Source of the DNA: Bradyrhizobium sp. CCBAU 051011
GTDB taxonomy: Bacteria; Pseudomonadota; Alphaproteobacteria; Rhizobiales; Xanthobacteraceae
Assembly: GCF_009930815.1 (NCBI RefSeq)
Contig: NZ_CP022222.1
Span: 8,226,501 to 8,290,500 of the forward strand
Length of the DNA stretch: 64,000 nucleotides
Reading direction: 5' to 3'
The notes beneath the pieces were generated by a model that worked only from the letters and a program-made list of their open reading frames with translations, did not search any database and had not been told where the DNA came from. A program made the position numbers and the translations under genes. Shown here piece after piece: positions 1 through 9,020 of the stretch (positions within the stretch are counted from its first letter, which is position 1; every line of letters begins with the position of its first letter).

Positions 1-418
1 CGAAGATATGGAAATATGGAGTGCGAGCAGCGACGGCTATTCGTTCGTGATCAGCTTCCAGAGCCCGACCGATCCTGGCTTTCGCGGAAAAGGTTGGGCT
101 ACATCGCCTCGTCGCGTCCGCTTGACCAGAGCCGTGGCTCGATCAGGATTGTCGGCTCGCCGCTCCAAAGTACTGAGGTCGAGGATGCGTGCAACAGCAT
201 GCTGAATTACCACCGAGACTGACCTGATTTCCGCTTGCTGAAAAATTGGAGCCTCGTAGAAAATGCCGCGGTCGCTCCGAGTGCCGCCCAGGATACTCGA
301 TCGAATCTCACCACACTCATTATGTAAAGGCTTTGGAAAATATGCTAGGAGCCGCTGCAAAACCAACCGAAGTCGATCCTTAGGAAAAGTCACTAGCGGG
401 AATCATGAGTGGTGTACA
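1..418. other. No supported gene
   Basis: Short open frames exist on both strands here, but none has a convincing ribosome site or a family I recognise. I see no repeat, RNA gene or element end in this stretch. Confidence 0.4.
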
Positions 419-898
419 ATGAGCAGCAGACACCTTGACGATGAGTACGACCGCGAGGAGGCCGAAGCGATTGCCGCGGCACTTTACCTCACGCCCGATG
501 AACTAAATGAAATCGAGTATGCGATACACGAGATCGCCAACGACGACGGGCTGGTTTACGGATACGGCGTAGAGATCAAAGAAGGAGCCCCGCAGTACAT
601 CCTCGACAAGCTCGCGCGGCTGCCCAGGCGGGGCCACTTAGTGCTGATCCATTTGCATGGATACGCCTGCGACGCAGATCAAGAGCAAATGGAAATTGCG
701 AGAACTACCGTTTACAAAGTGAAGCTCTACAACATCGCTACCGATGAAGTGGTTATCTCTCGGCGTATGGCCACCCAGGAGGGCGCAGCCAAGATGGGAG
801 GGTGGACGATTGAAGGCACGGGCCATGTAGTTGACGTAACTGACCTAGAACCCGGAGAGGAATGGACACCTCGCGATTTCGATCCGATCAAGATATGA
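419..898 (+). CDS. Small conserved-looking hypothetical protein, 159 aa
   Basis: I do not recognise the family. The protein is acidic and soluble, with no signal peptide and no membrane segment. It opens with a charged stretch (MSSRHLDDEYDREE) and has a hydrophobic core strand near residue 75 (HLVLIHLHGY). The frame can be extended upstream to 263, but the added residues are arginine-rich and look non-coding, so ATG 419 is preferred. It stands alone, followed by a transposase remnant and two insertion sequences. Codon use looks normal for a GC-rich rhizobium and the frame is uninterrupted, so it is probably a real gene. Function unknown. Confidence 0.5.
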   Translation: MSSRHLDDEYDREEAEAIAAALYLTPDELNEIEYAIHEIANDDGLVYGYGVEIKEGAPQYILDKLARLPRRGHLVLIHLHGYACDADQEQMEIARTTVYKVKLYNIATDEVVISRRMATQEGAAKMGGWTIEGTGHVVDVTDLEPGEEWTPRDFDPIKI

Positions 899-973
899 CG
901 TGCTCACGACTGAGCATCGGCTCATTTGGCTAGCGAAGCACTTTTCCTTCGGAACGCTGTTGGTAGCGGCGTC

Positions 974-1061
974 CTCGGACGCATGCTGACGCTGGCCAGG
1001 CGGGCGCTTGATCAGAAGCAGCATCAGCGGGGACCGAACGTCTATTCGCTGCGTCTACTGT
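974..1061 (+). pseudogene. Transposase remnant, IS5-type, cut by the next element
   Basis: The frame reads LTLARRALDQKQHQRGPNVY and ends at the left end of the following IS. It matches an internal segment of the 449-aa transposase found intact at 2575-3924 (ALARCVLDQKQRQRGPKVY). Only about 30 codons remain. This is a scrap of a related, diverged element into which the next IS inserted. Confidence 0.7.
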
Positions 1062-1915
1062 CTAGGTGGTGTGGACTCTAAGGATTCCCTTTTAGGAGCA
1101 AATCAGATTCAAGGCTGCTTTTTGGGAGGCAGTCTTGGGTGTGATGGACCGGTTGGTTTTAAGCGACGCGGCGTGGGAGCGGATGGCGCCGCTGATCATA
1201 GGTCGGCCTGACCGGAAGGGTTCGACCGGACGTGACAACCGGATGTTCGTGGAAGGTGTGCTGTGGATCGTGCGGACGGGCTCTCCCTGGCGTGATCTTC
1301 CGGAGGCGTTCGGGGATTGGAACAGCGTGTTTCGGCGTTTCAGTCGATGGAGCATCAAGGGTGTTTGGTGGCGGATCTTCGAGGCGATGTCCGATGATCC
1401 GGACTTCGAGTATCTGATCGTCGATTCCACCATCGTCCGGGCGCATCAGCACGCCGCTGGGGCGAAAAAAGGGGGTCTGAAGATCAAGCGCTCGGCCGCT
1501 CGCGCGGGGGCCTGAGTACCAAGATACATATGGCCGTTCGCGGCTTGGGATGTCCGGTGCGGTTCACGCTTACCGCAGGTCAGAAGGGCGATGCCCCACA
1601 AGCCGCCGCATTGATCGAGGGATTACCCGCCGAGGTCGTCATGGCCGATACCGCCTATGACGCCGATCACCTGCGCCAGGCCATCGCCGCCAAGGGGGCG
1701 CTTGCCGTCATCCCCAACAACCCGTCACGGGCGCTCAAATATCCGCTCGACAAGCATCTCTATGCCCAGCGCCATCTCGTCGAATGCTGCTTCTCGAAAC
1801 TCAAGCAGTTTCGCCGCGTCGCAACCCGCTTCGAAAAGACCGCTCGAAATTACCGTGCCGTCGTCACTCTCGCTGCCATCGTCCTATGGATGCGATAAGT
1901 GTCCACACCACCTAG
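1062..1915 (+). mobile_element. IS5-family element A (IS427-like), complete
   Basis: A compact element of about 0.85 kb with imperfect terminal inverted repeats. The left end reads CTAGGTGGTGTGGAC and the right end, read inward, is the same 15 bases. CTAG at each end is the probable target. The right CTAG (1912-1915) is shared with the left end of the next copy, so elements A and B sit head to tail with no spacer. The only gene inside is a two-frame transposase. The element looks complete and possibly active. Confidence 0.85.
1135..1898 (+). CDS. IS5/IS427-type transposase in two frames (orfA/orfB, -1 frameshift)
   Basis: DDE transposase of element A. The first frame starts at TTG 1135, GTG 1141 or ATG 1144 (MDRLVLSDAAW) and ends at 1515. 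The second runs to 1898 and holds the C-terminal catalytic part (DTAYDADHLR, later VECCFSKLKQFRRVATRFEK). They meet just after the slippery run AAAAAAG at about 1466-1472, where a -1 slip gives a continuous protein of about 250 aa. Programmed frameshifting at such a run is known for IS427-type elements, so this is probably normal expression rather than decay. The sister copy downstream is broken. Confidence 0.8.
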
Positions 1916-2405
1916 GCGGTGTGGACTCTAGGGATTCCCATTTAAGGGCAAATCAGATTCAAGACTTCTTTTTGGGAGCAAGTCTTGAGTGTGATGGACC
2001 GTTTGGTGTTGAGCGACGCGGCCTGGGAGCGGATGGCGCCGTTGATCATTGGTCGACCTGACCAGAAGGGGTCGACCGGGCGCGATAACCGGATGTTTGT
2101 GGAGGGGGTCCTTTGGATCGTACGCACGGGCTCTCCCTGGCGTGACCTTCCGGAGGTGTTCGGCGACTGGAACAGCGTGTTCCGGCGCTTCAGCCGGTGG
2201 AGTGTCAAGGGTGTTTGGGCGCGCATTTTCGATGCGATGTCCGATGATCCGGACTTCGAATATCTGATTGTCTGATTGTCGATTCCACCATCGTTCGGGC
2301 TCATCAGCATGCTGCCGGGGCGAAAAAAGGGGGTCTGAAGATCAAGCGCTCGGCCGCTCGCGCGGCGGCCTGAGCACCAAGATCCATATCGCCGTTCGAG
2401 GCTTA

Positions 2406-3948
2406 GTCGTGCGTGAAGAACTTCCAAGCCATTGAGCGGGAGTCGAATTTTCTGGCGAGAGGCGTTTTGAGATTGCAAGCTTTCGGGCTTTGGGGGCCCA
2501 AAAGCTTGCAATTTTGCTTTTGAGGATTCCGTCGAATCGCGGGTCATGATTCCTTCGGTGGACCGGAGGGAACGATGAAGCCAAAGGAACGACGCGACGG
2601 CGGCCAAGCCGATCTTCTGCGCTCGCGGCTGGACGCGATCATCGACTTGAACCATGCCCTGGTAAAGCTGGCGCGGACGATCGACTGGTCGTTCCTCGAA
2701 GAGCGGTTCGGCGCGGTCTACGAGGACAAGCCGGGCCGGCCGCCGCTGCCGACACGGCTGATGGCGGGCCTGGCCATCCTCAAGCACACCTACGACCTCT
2801 CCGACGAGGTGCTATGCGAGCGCTGGGTGGAGAATCCCTATTACCAGTTCTTCTGCGGCGAGGAGTTCTTCCAGCACCGCCTGGTGTTCGACCGCTCCTC
2901 GTTGACGCGCTGGCGCCAGCGTATGGGCGAGGAGAAGCTGCAAGCCCTGCTGCAGGAGAGCCTTGCGGTCGCCACCAAGACCGAGGCGATCAAGCCGTCC
3001 GACCTCAATCGGGTCATCGTCGACACCACGGTGCAGCCCAAGAACGTGATGTTCCCAACCGATGCGCGGCTCTTGAACCGGGCCCGCGAGATCCTGGTTC
3101 GGCTAGCCAAGGGCGCCGGCATCAAGCTGCGTCAGTCCTATGGGCGAGTCGGCAAGTTTGCCCTGATCAAGCACCAGCGCTATGCCCATGCCAAGCAGTT
3201 CAAGCGCGCCAATCGGGCCTTGAGGACGCTGCGAACCTATCTCGGCCGCGTCATCCGCGACATCGCCCGCAAGCTCGACGGCAACGTCGGCTTGTTCGAT
3301 GGGGTCGCGCTCGACCGCATGCTGGCGCTGGCGCGATGCGTGCTCGACCAGAAGCAGCGCCAGCGGGGCCCCAAGGTCTACTCGCTGCACGCGCCGGAGG
3401 TGGAGTGCATCGGCAAGGGCAAGGCTCACCGGCCTTACGAGTTCGGGGTCAAGGTCTCCGTCGCCACCACGCTATCGCACGCCAAAGGCGGCCAGTTCGT
3501 CACCCATGTGAAGGCGCTGCCCGGCAACCCCTATGATGGTCACACGCTCAAGATCGTGATCCCGGAAATGGAGGTGCTGATCGGCAACATCATCGAGCGC
3601 CTCGTTCTCGACAAAGGCTATCGCGGCCACAATGCGCCACCCGACTACAAGTTCAGGGTGTTCATCTCAGGCCAGAAGCGGCGGGTGACGCCAAAGATCA
3701 AACGCGAGCTGCGCCGGCGTTCCGCCGTCGAGCCGGTCATCGGCCATCTCAAATCCGAGCATCGCATGGGGCGTAACTACCTGTGGCACCGCCAGGGCGA
3801 TGCCGCCAATGCCGTTCTCGCCGCAGCGGGCTACAACTTCCGGCGTCTCATCCGCTGGCTCGAGCTCTTGTTGCGCCAGTTCCTCGCCCAGCTCACGGTC
3901 CGACTTCAATTCGTCCCGAGTTGAAATCCGGCGTTCTTCACGGCCGAC
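2406..3948 (+). mobile_element. IS5-type element, 1,543 bp, copy 1 of 3
   Basis: The ends are related inverted repeats around GTGAAGAAC (left GTCGTGCGTGAAGAAC; right, read inward, GTCGGCCGTGAAGAAC). The target duplication GGCTTA is present at 2400-2405 and 3949-3954. Copies of the same length and apparently the same sequence lie at 53743-55285 (+) and 57560-59102 (-). The element carries one full-length transposase gene. Confidence 0.9.
2575..3924 (+). CDS. IS5-family transposase, 449 aa (copy 1)
   Basis: Full-length DDE transposase. The N-terminal DUF772-like region (about residues 40-110) includes RLMAGLAILKHTYDLSDE and CGEEFFQHR. The catalytic core has VIVDTTVQPKN near residue 145, LDKGYRGHN near residue 345 and the C-terminal VEPVIGHLKSEHRMGRNYL. 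Start ATG 2575 follows GGAGGGAACG, a good ribosome site. The three copies encode the same protein, which suggests recent transposition. Confidence 0.92.
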   Translation: MKPKERRDGGQADLLRSRLDAIIDLNHALVKLARTIDWSFLEERFGAVYEDKPGRPPLPTRLMAGLAILKHTYDLSDEVLCERWVENPYYQFFCGEEFFQHRLVFDRSSLTRWRQRMGEEKLQALLQESLAVATKTEAIKPSDLNRVIVDTTVQPKNVMFPTDARLLNRAREILVRLAKGAGIKLRQSYGRVGKFALIKHQRYAHAKQFKRANRALRTLRTYLGRVIRDIARKLDGNVGLFDGVALDRMLALARCVLDQKQRQRGPKVYSLHAPEVECIGKGKAHRPYEFGVKVSVATTLSHAKGGQFVTHVKALPGNPYDGHTLKIVIPEMEVLIGNIIERLVLDKGYRGHNAPPDYKFRVFISGQKRRVTPKIKRELRRRSAVEPVIGHLKSEHRMGRNYLWHRQGDAANAVLAAAGYNFRRLIRWLELLLRQFLAQLTVRLQFVPS

Positions 3949-4327
3949 GGCTTAGGCTGTCCTGTGCGGTTTACGCTGACCGCAGGTCAGAAAGGCGACG
4001 CACCGCAAGCATCGGCCCTGATCGACGGATTGCCCGCTGAGGTCGTCATGGCCGATACGGCCTACGATGCCGATCACTTGCGCCAAGCCATCGCTGCCAA
4101 GGGTGCGATCGCCGTCATTCCCAACAACCCATCACGGGCACTCAAGCACCCGCTCGATAAGCATCTCTACGCCCAGCGCTATCTCGTCGAGTGCTGCTTC
4201 AACAAGCTCAAACAGTTCCGCCGCGTTGCCACTCGCTTCGAAAAGACCGCACGCAATTACCTCGCCGTTGTCACCCTCGCAGCCATCGTCCTATGGCTGC
4301 GATAAGTGTCCACGCTGCCTAGCCTTC

Positions 4328-4564
4328 TCACCGACGCGGCGGACAGGCGGGGCAATCTGGTCCCGCCGCCTCCACTCCAGGCAAGGCGCCGAGAGCAGCC
4401 CTTCCCATCGCATACAACGCAGGGGTGACCTTCAGCTTGAGGCCCTTCGCCTCGCACTCATCTGCGAATGCTTTGAGGGCTCCCTCGCGCTCCAGCATCG
4501 AGAGCACGTTGAAAACCGTCTCCACAGTCAATTCAATGTCCTTGCTTCCTGCCTGGCGTGCCAT
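4328..4564 (-). CDS. Small hypothetical protein, 78 aa
   Basis: The gene starts at 4564 after a strong Shine-Dalgarno sequence (GAAGGAGAAG) and encodes MARQAGSKDIELTVETVFNV as its first 20 residues. The rest is a helical, charged segment followed by a Pro/Cys-rich tail that ends beside the right end of element B (4322). Because the stop lies only a few bases from the IS end, the natural C-terminus may have been replaced by IS-adjacent sequence. Family unknown. Confidence 0.5.
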   Translation of the reverse strand: MARQAGSKDIELTVETVFNVLSMLEREGALKAFADECEAKGLKLKVTPALYAMGRAALGALPGVEAAGPDCPACPPRR

Positions 4565-4615
4565 GACGTCTTCTCCTTCTATACCGGTACTACGGAAATC
4601 GCCCGATCCCGGTGC

Positions 4616-5565
4616 CTAGTCGCACGAGTCATCCTGCGTATTGAAATCTCGCTGGCGATCCAGCGCAGCTGACGCGGCCGCCTTCGAAGCCTCCTTCGGT
4701 GCGAGCGAAATTCTTCCGATCTCGTCGAACCGCGGCAATCCCGATTTGTTCGGCGGAAGACGGATCAGGATTATGATCGTGTGCATATCCTGTCGGCTGT
4801 TGTCCAAATTCACTGCGAGATTGGATGGGACGAACTTGCCAGCTACCGGATTTAGCTGGGTTGATGGATCGAAATTGCCGGTGAACTTCGTCGTGAAAGT
4901 AATCGTGTCGGTCATCTGGGCGGTGGTGTAGTCGTTGTTTTCGCCCGCGAGATTTCCGAGCTGGTTCTGTACCAGGAAGCTATGCACAAGTGATCGAATC
5001 TTGAGCAGCCCGGCGGCGGGATAGATGGCATTAATCTGCTTAGGGACAATGTCGCACATGCCCTCTGTACTAAGTCGTGCGAGGCTATCAAAACTATCGT
5101 AGACCCTGAAGTGCCGCTTAACTTCCCTGGTTCGGTCGTTTTTTGCGGTAACGCCAATCTTGTCCGTCCACTAGAAAACGTCTTCAGGAGAGTAAGATCG
5201 ATTCCGTTGCCGTTCACCTCCGTCGAGTCGATGGTGAAGTCGTAGCTGATCGAGGTATCCTTGTAGAAAAGGAAAGGATCGCGACTCTCTTTTACGAAGT
5301 AGTTCCAGTTGAGACTGCGGAAATACTCAGGCCGCGCGCGAAGCGTGTCGATCAATTCATCCTTGGTCATCCGCTGATACACGAACGGGCTTTTCGCGGC
5401 AGCAATGTTCGCGATGATCTCCTCCCTGATCGCGTCGCGCGTCTGGCATCTAATGATTGTCGCGATCTCTTCGCTGGCGAAACCCGTGGTATCTTCCGGC
5501 AGCGGATAGATAGAGCAGCCACCTGTTGCCAGACATAACAGCGAGAAGAACGCCCGGCGAAACAT
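4616..5565 (-). pseudogene. Lipoprotein gene with one frameshift
   Basis: The protein starts at 5565 (MFRRAFFSLLCLATGGCSIYP) with a signal peptide and a lipobox-like Cys (TGGC), so it should be a membrane-anchored lipoprotein. The frame stays open through a folded-looking region (ELIDTLRARPEYF, DFTIDSTEVNG) to about 5180. It then shifts: the continuing frame reads DRTREVKRHFRVYDSF and DIVPKQINAIYPAAGLLK to the stop at 4616. Joined, the product would be about 315 aa. Family unknown; exported hypothetical. The lesion lies near 5150-5180. Confidence 0.65.
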
Positions 5566-5601
5566 TGGCGTACCCCGCAAGAAATAAAAATAAGCCCGCA
5601 A

Positions 5602-6145
5602 GTCCCGTCCCCCTTCGACGCATCATGGCAACTCTATCGGTACCAGCGCTGGGGCAATCTGAGAGCAGGGGAAATCCCTAGGTTGCATCCCCGGAAGCGT
5701 GTTCAAGCCGTTTTGGTGTGCTGGGACATAAAAGAGTGTCAAAGGACACAAAGAGTGTCACGTTTTTCGGCGCGGAATCTACCGAAAAACACAACTCAAG
5801 ATAAGAAAAGAGCGAGGCAGAGGCTATTTCAGCCGATTTTTTGCGCATTGCCGCGGCCGGACCGATCTGCTTGCCCGATGTGCATCCGTCCGCGACTAAG
5901 CGTGATCCGATCGATTTCGCCGGCCGTTTGCACCGCTCGCCCGACTGCTAACGTGACCCCGACTTACGCACAAGCCTGACTCCATAGCTTGTCACTACAG
6001 GTCGTGATCTCAGGGGCATTCAGCTTGCATCGAAGCTGAGTCAAACTGCAAATGCCTAGGTCCGGGGCTACCCGACAATACCTGCCAAAGTGTCGCCCAA
6101 GGCTGCTTTTCCAAGCATGGACGGCGTGATTTTGGCCGTGCGTTC
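5602..6145. other. Intergenic, no supported gene
   Basis: I see no gene with a plausible start and no element end. The stretch lies between the lipoprotein gene start and the tRNA fragment and may include the former left junction of an integrated element. Confidence 0.4.
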
Positions 6146-6207
6146 ATGGTTAGAGCCAGCCGCTGATAACGGTCTGGTTGCAGGTTCGAGTCCTGCCGGG
6201 CGCACCA
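6146..6207 (+). tRNA. 3' part of a tRNA-Ile(GAU) gene, 5' end missing
   Basis: The sequence holds the end of the D arm (TGGTTAGAGCC), an anticodon loop CTGATAA (anticodon GAT, isoleucine), a T arm GCAGGTTCGAGTCCTGC and the acceptor end CGGGCGCACCA. The 5' acceptor strand (expected GCGCCCG) and the first half of the D arm are absent; the upstream bases cannot pair with the 3' acceptor strand. This is the form left when an integrative element recombines into a tRNA gene and carries or leaves its 3' end, so it is probably an attachment-site scar and not a working tRNA. Confidence 0.75.
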
Positions 6208-6231
6208 GTGAATCAATGGCTATGCGGACAC

Positions 6232-6300
6232 TTTGAGAACGACTCGATTTCCACTTTAAGAGCGACTCGATTTCGTTTTGAAAACGACTCGATCTTTCAT
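6232..6300. repeat. Three direct repeats of ACGACTCGAT, about 22-24 bp period
   Basis: The core (A/G)(A/C)GACTCGAT occurs three times: GAACGACTCGATTT, GAGCGACTCGATTT and AAACGACTCGATCT. Arrays like this are found at the ends of IS21-type elements as transposase sites. No matching transposase genes follow, so it may be an orphan element end. The transposon link is an inference. Confidence 0.45.
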
Positions 6301-6599
6301 CTCACTGACGCAGCTAACGATTTTCGCCTCGATTTTTTCGCCGATTTCGGCGCGCGAAAAAACCGAGGGGGGTCTAATCAAGCTGACAGCGGCATCAGAG
6401 TTGCGCGAAAGTGCCTTGATCTTGCCCCAAGCGCGCGGCCGAGCGCCGTGCTCTTCGTTGTCGTTGGGATGATCGTCTTCAGCGGGCTTTCGGGCCCATT
6501 CAATCAGGTGCTGAGGTTTTCGGATCGTCGGCCCCTCACCGCCGTGGGTCGCGCTCGTCGGCCGCACTTCGCCGGGATTCGCATAAGATGCCTTATGCG

Positions 6600-7125
6600 A
6601 AGTCGATTGCCCGCCGACGATCCGTCGCATTATCGCAGATGACCTTCTTACCGAAACCCTGCGCGAGGGTGGCATCACCGCGGCGGAAAACGAATCCAGC
6701 GTGGTTCTCTACGGCCAGATCGACGGCCGAAACATCTTTCTGACGGCGGACGCGGATTGAAGGCTTTGGGGGCGGCCGTATCGTACGGGAACGCCATTGG
6801 TCTGCAGTTCGGAACCGCCCTAAACGTGTTTCGGGTGCCGCATCACGGCAGCCGCAACAACATCTCCCCTACGCTTCTCAATCGGATCCTGGGGAATGTC
6901 TCAGGCTTTGGAACGAGAAATTCCATTGGTTGCGTCATCTCGGCGGGGCCTGATGATGAAACTCATCCCCGGCAAGTCGTGGTCAACGCGCTGATACGAC
7001 GTGGTCTCGTGCCGCAGGATACAAAGGGAGGTATCCTTCTGTTCAATCACGGCGTACCGAACCGACAAGGTTTCGGTCCGGCTCAAACGCTGCAGTTCGC
7101 GACCAGGGTGGAGGCCTACGATTGA
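6600..7125 (+). pseudogene. Metallo-beta-lactamase-fold (ComEC-like) protein remnant
   Basis: The upstream frame reads SVVLYGQIDGRNIFLTADAD and stops. One base away in frame, from 6757, it continues LKALGAAVSYGN, then FRVPHHGSRNN and SAGPDDETHPRQ to the stop at 7125. FLTAD followed by VPHHGS and a late Asp/His-Pro motif are typical of the MBL-fold domain found in ComEC/Rec2 C-termini and in stand-alone hydrolases. The N-terminal metal-binding half is not visible, and there is a frameshift near 6756, so this is a truncated remnant. Confidence 0.65.
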
Positions 7126-7209
7126 CGCGATGATGTCGGCATTTTCTTGATCCGGCCCAGATCTGACATGTGCCACGCGGGTGATGGTTTCGCACCCGGG
7201 CCCCGGCGG

Positions 7210-8556
7210 TCACATCCGATTTCCCACTGTGGGAAGCTCTTCCGGGTCGTCGGTCGCGATCGTCGGGTCATTCAGGTCGTAGCTGAAGCCTTCGTACACG
7301 AAAGCGCTGTGGATGAGCTCGCAGTCCCTTTCGCTGACACCAGCCTGGCGGGCGACCGCGTACCAGGAGGCGCCGACGGTTTCGATCATGCCGTCGATGA
7401 TGCGAGTAGCCTCCTCCTGCGAGACGAGAAATCGCTCGCTTTGGGAAAGCAGATTGGTGCGGTTGGCGTACCGGCCCCAATCCCCGAAAGCCATCGCGAG
7501 ATCACGGCGCTCCAGCGCGATCATCGGGTTCGGCGTCAGATCGTAGGCAGGCGACAGCGACCAAGCCGTATCCTTTGCGACGATCGCGTGATTCCGAGGA
7601 TGGTCGTCGGTGTTCGAAATCAGCGTATTGAAACATACGCGACGGAAGAGTTCCGGAAGATCCCTGGTCTGACTTGCCGTAGCGGCCCGCCGGACTTCGT
7701 CGGCGAGCAGCAGATAGGACCATTTGCGGCGCTTGTCCGCAGTATCGGGCGAGTCGTCCGCATCGATAAGCGTCAAGGCGCTCACCATTCGGCTACGCAA
7801 ATATCCTTTCTCCGTTTTGTGACGGTCGAACCGCTTCACCAGGAGCACGTCGCGAGTACCGACGGTGGTCAATCGACTTTCCGCGCACGAAATCCCGCAC
7901 GAGCGCGCGAGTGTCAGCATCGCATGCTCGACGCGAGGATTATTCCACCGGTCGTCGGGATGCGAAAATTTGGCTACCCAAAGCGCATCCTCATCTTCGA
8001 CGGTCGCCTTCGGACGCGCGCCGCCCATGGACGTTCCGGCATTCAGAAGCGCTTCGGCCTGTTCGGCGTCGGCACCCGCGGGCTTTGGAGCATCCGGATC
8101 CCTCTCCGCCGCGACGATCTGGTCGGCGAGGTCGATGAGCTTGGCCAGATCGATAGTGCGATTGAATTTGCGCATAGGTGCCGGCGGTTCGACATTAAGA
8201 CCGAAGCCGAGCGCGCCGGCGCGGTCGTCGGGCGAATTGAGCAGATACTGAATCTCTGTCGGTGCGACGTTGCCCAGCCGCTTCTCGATCAGTTTCCGCC
8301 CCCAGGCGTCGGGAGAACTGTCGCGAAGCGCTCCGAAGTTGCCCCGCAGCTTGGTCGTCCGGAACACCGGCACTTGAAGCTTGAGTTCGACCGGGTCGAA
8401 TTCGACCCGGTCGTTTCGCGAGAGGTAGCTCTTGCCATAGACAAATTGGCCTACCGCCGTCCCTTGGCGGCCCGTATCGAGTTGGTACCTCCCGGCGATG
8501 ACCGGTTCGGTTTGTCCTGGCAGCGTGATGTAGACGAAGCACTCCTCAGAAGGCAT
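7210..8556 (-). CDS. hipA: HipA-family toxin kinase, 448 aa
   Basis: Serine/threonine-protein-kinase-fold toxin of a type II toxin-antitoxin pair. The N-terminal HipA region has RGNFGALRDSSPDAWGR, then RAGALGFG. The C-terminal kinase region has WVAKFSHPDDRW (ATP-binding lysine segment), VLLVKRFDRH, ISNTDDHPRNHA (catalytic Asp loop) and LSPAYDLTPNP (metal-binding Asp). ATG 8556 (MPSEECFVY) is chosen: it overlaps the antitoxin stop by 11 bases and removes an arginine-rich upstream extension. Known HipA proteins phosphorylate glutamyl-tRNA synthetase or related targets and slow growth. The gene has no frameshift, unlike many neighbours. Confidence 0.92.
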   Translation of the reverse strand: MPSEECFVYITLPGQTEPVIAGRYQLDTGRQGTAVGQFVYGKSYLSRNDRVEFDPVELKLQVPVFRTTKLRGNFGALRDSSPDAWGRKLIEKRLGNVAPTEIQYLLNSPDDRAGALGFGLNVEPPAPMRKFNRTIDLAKLIDLADQIVAAERDPDAPKPAGADAEQAEALLNAGTSMGGARPKATVEDEDALWVAKFSHPDDRWNNPRVEHAMLTLARSCGISCAESRLTTVGTRDVLLVKRFDRHKTEKGYLRSRMVSALTLIDADDSPDTADKRRKWSYLLLADEVRRAATASQTRDLPELFRRVCFNTLISNTDDHPRNHAIVAKDTAWSLSPAYDLTPNPMIALERRDLAMAFGDWGRYANRTNLLSQSERFLVSQEEATRIIDGMIETVGASWYAVARQAGVSERDCELIHSAFVYEGFSYDLNDPTIATDDPEELPTVGNRM

Positions 8557-8887
8557 TGCTGGGCCCTCCTCCGGTTCGCGCGCGCTCGCGCTCTTCGAGG
8601 CCGCTGAGGGCCAGTCCCTCTTCGTCGGTCTTCGGGTCGGCCACACCATCTAGCGTCTGAAGCAAATTCATGGCCCACAGAGCTGCGACGTAGATGCCCG
8701 CGCTGGTACCGAGCTTGCCCTTTTCTGCGTCGGAGAGCACATGGCGATCCACACCGAGTTTTGCGGCGAGCTCTGAAAGGCTGAGGTTGCGCCGAAGCCG
8801 CGCCGTCCTGAGCTTGTTACCCAAGTTTTGCAGAGCTTCTTGGACAGCAATCGGCGGGGCATTTGTGAGTGCGCTGCGGGGCGGCAT
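8546..8887 (-). CDS. hipB: HipB-family antitoxin, helix-turn-helix, 113 aa
   Basis: Cro/C1-type helix-turn-helix protein. The region around residues 20-60 (LRTARLRRNLSLSELAAKLG, then VDRHVLSDAEKGK) is the DNA-binding fold; the tail is disordered and Glu/Arg-rich. It lies directly upstream of hipA and overlaps it by 11 bases, so the two are co-translated and the antitoxin is made first. HipB proteins bind their own promoter and hold HipA inactive; TTAAG palindromes upstream are candidate operators. Confidence 0.88.
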   Translation of the reverse strand: MPPRSALTNAPPIAVQEALQNLGNKLRTARLRRNLSLSELAAKLGVDRHVLSDAEKGKLGTSAGIYVAALWAMNLLQTLDGVADPKTDEEGLALSGLEERERARTGGGPSNAF

Positions 8888-9020
8888 GGCGTCTTAAGGC
8901 TCCCTTATCCAGGTTAAAGGCGTCTCATGGCTCCAAAAAGATAGGCCTGCCTCAGTCAAAAGTCAAGCCATTGGAACCATAACCTACCCTAAACTGCCTT
9001 AAGGGCGCCTTAAGATGCCA
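8888..9020 (-). promoter_or_regulatory. hipBA promoter region with TTAAG palindromes
   Basis: Upstream of hipB lie CTTAAG (8891-8896), a TATCC box near 8904 and the double palindrome CCTTAAGGGCGCCTTAAG (8997-9014). Repeats of this kind upstream of a hipBA pair suggest autoregulatory operators. This is inferred from symmetry and position only. Confidence 0.45.

Larger units (their letters stand above)
1985..4305 (+). pseudogene. Transposase of element B, interrupted and frameshifted
   Basis: The N-terminal part (start near 1985, MDRLVLSDAAWERMAPLII) runs to 2275. The C-terminal part is at 3955-4305 (MADTAYDADHLR, VECCFNKLKQFRR). Two lesions are visible. First, the bases TCTGATTG are tandemly duplicated near 2264-2279, where element A has one copy; this puts a stop in the first frame. 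Second, the inner IS has inserted at 2406. Removing both gives a protein collinear with the element A transposase. Confidence 0.8.
1912..4322 (+). mobile_element. IS5-family element B (IS427-like), split by a second IS
   Basis: Second copy of the element A type, diverged by many substitutions. Left end CTAGGCGGTGTGGAC; right end (read inward) CTAGGCAGCGTGGAC. It has no spacer from element A. A 1,543-bp element (2406-3948) sits inside its transposase gene, flanked by GGCTTA on both sides, so B is dead and the inner element arrived later. Confidence 0.85.

Noticed and set aside
6010..6216. Minus-strand protein containing ARQDSNLQPDRYQR
   Set aside because: This string is the well-known false translation of the antisense of a tRNA 3' end.
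7147..8607. Long plus-strand frame of 486 codons
   Set aside because: It is the antisense shadow of hipA, which has all family motifs on the minus strand; the plus-strand protein is Arg/His-rich and has no recognisable domain.
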